NCBI GenBank assembly: GCA_031761405.1 | Contig: JASEVX010000011.1 | Span: forward strand, 20,363,996-20,427,995 | Length of the DNA stretch: 64,000 bases | DNA from: Serripes groenlandicus | Taxonomy: Eukaryota > Mollusca > Bivalvia > Cardiida > Cardiidae | Direction: 5' to 3' | Shown: positions 61,175 to 64,000 of the stretch, piece by piece | Position numbering within the stretch: position 1 is the stretch's first letter | Layout of the letters: every line of letters begins with the position of its first letter | Position numbers and translations under genes: made by a program | The notes under the pieces: model-generated | What the model was told of the DNA's origin: nothing | Databases searched by the model: none | What the model saw: the letters and a program-made list of their open reading frames with translations, nothing else

Positions 61175-62310
61175 TAGTCCCCTACCGGCGTGCCGAAGGG
61201 GACTATTAGGTTTGCACTCCGTCCGTCAGTCCGTCAGTCCGTCAGTCCATCTGTCAGTCAGTCAGTCAGTCAGTCCGGCAAATTTTTGTCCGGAGCATAT
61301 CTCCAAAACTGTACTAGCTATGGCTATGAAATTCCATATGTGGATACATCTCATCAATGCGGAGTGCAGTGCATATGAACCATAACTCTTGCTTCCCTAA
61401 TTTTTGAGTTATTTCCCTTTCTTTATTTTCATACTTGATTTTTGTCCGGAGCATATCTCCAAAACTGTACTAGCTATGGTTATGAAATTTCACACATGGA
61501 TGCATCTCATCAAGGGGGAGTGCAGTGGACATGAACCATAACTCTCTCTTGCCTAATTTTTGAGTTATTTCCCTTTCTTTATTTTCATACTTGATTTTTG
61601 TCCGGAGCATATCTCCATAACTATACTAGCTATGGCTATGAAATTTCACACATGAATACATCGTATCAAGGGGGAGTGCAGTGGACATGAACTATAACTC
61701 TTGCTTGCCTAATTTTTTAGTTATTTCCCTTTCTTTATTTTCATACTTGATTTTTGTCCGGAGCATATCTCCAAAACTGTACTAGCTATGGTTATGAAAT
61801 TTCACACATGGATGCATCTCATCAAGGGGGAGTGCAGTGGACATGAACCATAACTCTTGCTTGCCTAATTTTTGAGTTATTTCCCTTTCTTTATTTTCAT
61901 ACTTGATTTTTGTCCGGAGCATATCTCCATAACTATACTAGCTATGGCTATGAAATTTCACACATGAATACATCGTATCAAGGGGGAGTGCAGTGGACAT
62001 GAACCATAACTCTTGCTTGCCTAATTTTTGAGTTATTTCCCTTTCTTTATTTTCATACTTGATTTTTGTCCGGAGCATATCTCCATAACTATACTAGCTA
62101 TGGCTATGAAATTTCACACATGAATACATCGTATCAAGGGGGAGTGCAGTGCACATGAACCATAACTCTTGCTTCCCTAATTTTTGAGTTATTTCCCTTT
62201 CTTTATTTTCATACTTTATTGTCTTGATATACCTAAACATTGGGTTGCTATGACAACAGAAACAGACTCAAAAGTGCAAACCGGTAGGGGACTATGGTAT
62301 TGCTTGCAAT
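61175..62310 (+). mobile_element. RCE with six cores of exactly 156 bp
   Basis: 5' AGTCCCCTACCGGCGTGCCG with AAGGGGACTA as inverse; the 3' side has CCGGTAGGGGACTATGG. A GTCA/GTCC microsatellite lies at 61221-61275. Cores start TTTTTGTCCGGAGC at 61283, 61439, 61595, 61751, 61907 and 62063. The cores are nearly identical, so the array is recent. Confidence 0.85.
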
Positions 62311-62514
62311 CCTCCAGTTACTTGTTTTATCTAGCGCTCTGGTCTCTGGAGAGACTGCATTTGCATAGGCTCAACTGAGCCTTTCTCTATTTGCAGATGC
62401 GTCGATCAACTCCTTCTTTTATCTGACGTGCCTCATTTATAAATATTTTGATGAAATTAATTATTTCTCATAATTCTGTAACTCCAAACATACAATCACT
62501 TGAATTGTAACAAA

Positions 62515-62690
62515 TTTACCCTTTCCCAGATAAAACAATTCTACAGGAGATGACTTTGAAAACATCTAGGCAAAAACACAGTTGCTGGATAAATGGACCA
62601 GTAGAACTGATAACTTACCCAAGAAATGCTGTGATATAACTGAAAAATTGTTGAAAGTGGCTTGTAAGAAACCCTAGTCTGTCAATCAGT
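62515..62690. mobile_element. Old TM1 end joined to a SINE-B tail
   Basis: ACCCTTTCCCAGATAAAACA and AGGAGATGACTTTGAAAACA (TM1), then TGGATAAATGGACCAGTAGA and ATATAACTGAAAAATTGTTG (SINE-B tail). Confidence 0.65.
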
Positions 62691-62694
62691 CTTC

Positions 62695-62924
62695 TTAACC
62701 CTTTCCCTCATATGACAATTCTGCATCAGACGACTTTGAACATGTTTTGTCAAAGAATAGAAAATCTCTATAATTGAATGGATAACCTATGACTAAAAGT
62801 TGAAAGCATTGTGGCAAAAGAAGAAATTGCTTGTTTTGAGCAATTTCTTCTTTTGTCACTATGTTTACAAAAAGCCGTCTGCTGCAGAGGCGTCAGAAAG
62901 CGTCTATATGAGGTAAATGGTTAA
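62695..62924 (-). mobile_element. TM1 MITE, full length
   Basis: TTAACCCTTTCCCTCATATG to ATGAGGTAAATGGTTAA, 230 bp. Confidence 0.93.
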
Positions 62925-62963
62925 AGAGTTCTACTTGAGGCTGAAAAATTCAACCTTATCATG

Positions 62964-63187
62964 TTAACCCCTTTCCCACATACAACAAAACTTCAGCAGT
63001 TGACCTTGAAAACACCACAGCGAAAATATTGAAATTCTACTTAAGTAAAAGTTTAAAGATCGAATAGAGTTGAAAACATTGTGACAAAAGGAGAAATTGT
63101 AGCAATTTCTTCTTCTGTCACAATGTTTTTAAAATCTGTCTGCTGCAGAGGCGTCAGAAAGTATCTGTGTATGTGGGAATGGGTCAA
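62964..63187 (-). mobile_element. TM1 MITE, old subfamily
   Basis: TTAACCCCTTTCCCACATAC to TATGTGGGAATGGGTCAA. Confidence 0.82.
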
Positions 63188-63296
63188 ACGATTCATCTGC
63201 TGATATTTAAGTTTTATGCTAACCCATTACTTCACATGACTTTTCAAAGGTCGTATACTTTACAATCATCAGACGAACAATTTCATGAATCTAGAG

Positions 63297-63510
63297 GAAT
63301 CCGCTGTGGTCGAGTGCTTAGCGTCGGGGATTTTGAAACCGGGTGTCCCGGGTTCGATCCCCAGTCGCGGCACTACGGTCATGGTGGAGTGCCCTTGGGC
63401 AAGGCACGTTTTCTAGCCTAGTACTGGCTTGTTTACCCATAAGTTAACTGTCCCCGTGATATAACTGAAATAATGTTGAAAGCGGCGTAAAATCCCAATA
63501 AATAAATAAA
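63297..63510 (+). mobile_element. SINE-C (serine-tRNA-like head)
   Basis: CTGTGGTCGAGTGCTTAGCG, CCGGGTTCGATCCCCAGTCG, GGTCATGGTGGAGTGCCCTT, and tail GATATAACTGAAATAATGTT then GAAAGCGGCGTAAAATCCC. Confidence 0.88.
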
Positions 63511-63519
63511 ATCAACAAT

Positions 63520-63625
63520 GTAGAAAACTGATCATTTTGAGCAATTACACCTTTTATTGCAATATTTTCAAAAGACATGTTTGTTTAATGGCAGGTGTGA
63601 AATGTCATCTGTGTGAAGTAATGGG
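63520..63625 (-). mobile_element. Old TM1 right-half remnant
   Basis: AAAACTGATCATTTTGAGCA, TTGCAATATTTTCAAAAGAC and GTGTGAAGTAATGGGTTAA. Confidence 0.45.
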
Positions 63626-63845
63626 TTAAAGATATCAATTTGTTAGACAGTGCAGCATTATTAACTTTCATTAGAGTTGTTTGTACTGCATGAATGCGTT
63701 TTGAGTTTGTTTAGATTTGAGTGCAGTATCAAACAACATGAGTACAAACAATATCACAAGATAATCATGCACTACAAATCATCGTTTATTATGATTGATC
63801 CTGTGCTTTAGAACATTTAACCTCAGTTTTAGATGAAGAGATAAT

Positions 63846-64000
63846 TATACCCCCAGATACGTAGTATATGGGGGCTATATAGGAGTCACGCTTGTCAGTC
63901 GGTTTGTTGGTTTGTTGGTTGGTCGGTCCGTTGGTCTGGACATTTCTTGTGAACACTATTTCTCAGCAACCCTTGGTCAGAATTCAATATAACTTCACAA
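63846..64000 (+). mobile_element. RCE 5' part, cut by the window end
   Basis: ATACCCCCAGATACGTAGTA and TATGGGGG form the 5' palindrome. GTTTGTTGGTTTGTTGGTTG takes the microsatellite place, and TTTCTTGTGAACACTATTTC starts a core. Confidence 0.65.

Overview
This window looks like repeat-saturated intergenic or intronic nuclear DNA from a mollusc, most likely a bivalve. It is AT-rich, has no long conserved reading frames, and contains no rRNA genes, intact tRNA genes, operons or CRISPR arrays. The bivalve assignment rests on the repeats: tRNA-headed SINEs ending in a CGGCGTTAAACCCCAATCAATC-type tail; rolling-circle-like elements of the pearl/Helentron type, with a palindromic AGCTCACC 5' end, a GTCC/GTCT microsatellite, 150-167 bp core repeats and a 3' hairpin followed by TCTTGTTT; and fold-back MITEs.

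Names used below. TM1 is a MITE of about 230 bp that inserts at TTAA, with ends CCCTTTCCCTCATA (young) or CCCTTTCCCACAT (old). '+' means the TAGACGC end is on the left; '-' means the CGACAATTCTG end is on the left. RCE is a rolling-circle-like (Helentron/pearl-type) element. SINE-A, SINE-B and SINE-C are short retroposons with different tRNA-like heads and one shared tail. FB is a fold-back MITE with AGAGCTCTAGATAAGG ends. F3, F4 and F5 are further terminal-inverted-repeat MITEs. STR-1 and STR-2 are larger elements (5.9 kb and 1.4 kb) with CCC...CGAA ends and subterminal repeat arrays.

Layout. 1-8.4 kb: SINE and TM1 fragments, a 59-60 bp satellite, a 30-nt G tract and the first copy of a roughly 1-kb dispersed repeat. 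8.4-8.8 kb: the best gene candidate, a TATA/initiator promoter, a leader with two ATG-TAA start-stop uORFs, and a plus-strand first coding exon (8711-8798) with a splice donor. No downstream exon was recognised. 9-30 kb: dense TM1 copies, several nested three deep with RCE, hAT-like and STR-2 elements. 30.4-32.3 kb: an RCE with eleven tandem cores full of AGGTCA motifs. 32-39 kb: TM1, FB and F3. 39.07-44.96 kb: STR-1, which splits a TM1 copy cleanly and contains a minus-strand candidate signal-peptide exon with a CRE (43.15-43.33 kb). 45-58 kb: TM1 and RCEs, including one with seven 166-bp cores. 58.4-59.8 kb: a SINE-B whose A-box region has expanded into about 39-40 copies of a 28-bp unit. 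60-64 kb: TM1, an RCE with six exactly spaced 156-bp cores, SINE-C, and an RCE cut by the window end.

The window is best read as an archaeological stack of transposable elements. Nested insertions with reconstructable empty sites give relative ages: old TM1, then RCE, SINE and hAT-like elements, then young TM1, then STR-1. They also define element ends exactly. All family names are inferred from structure; no database was searched.
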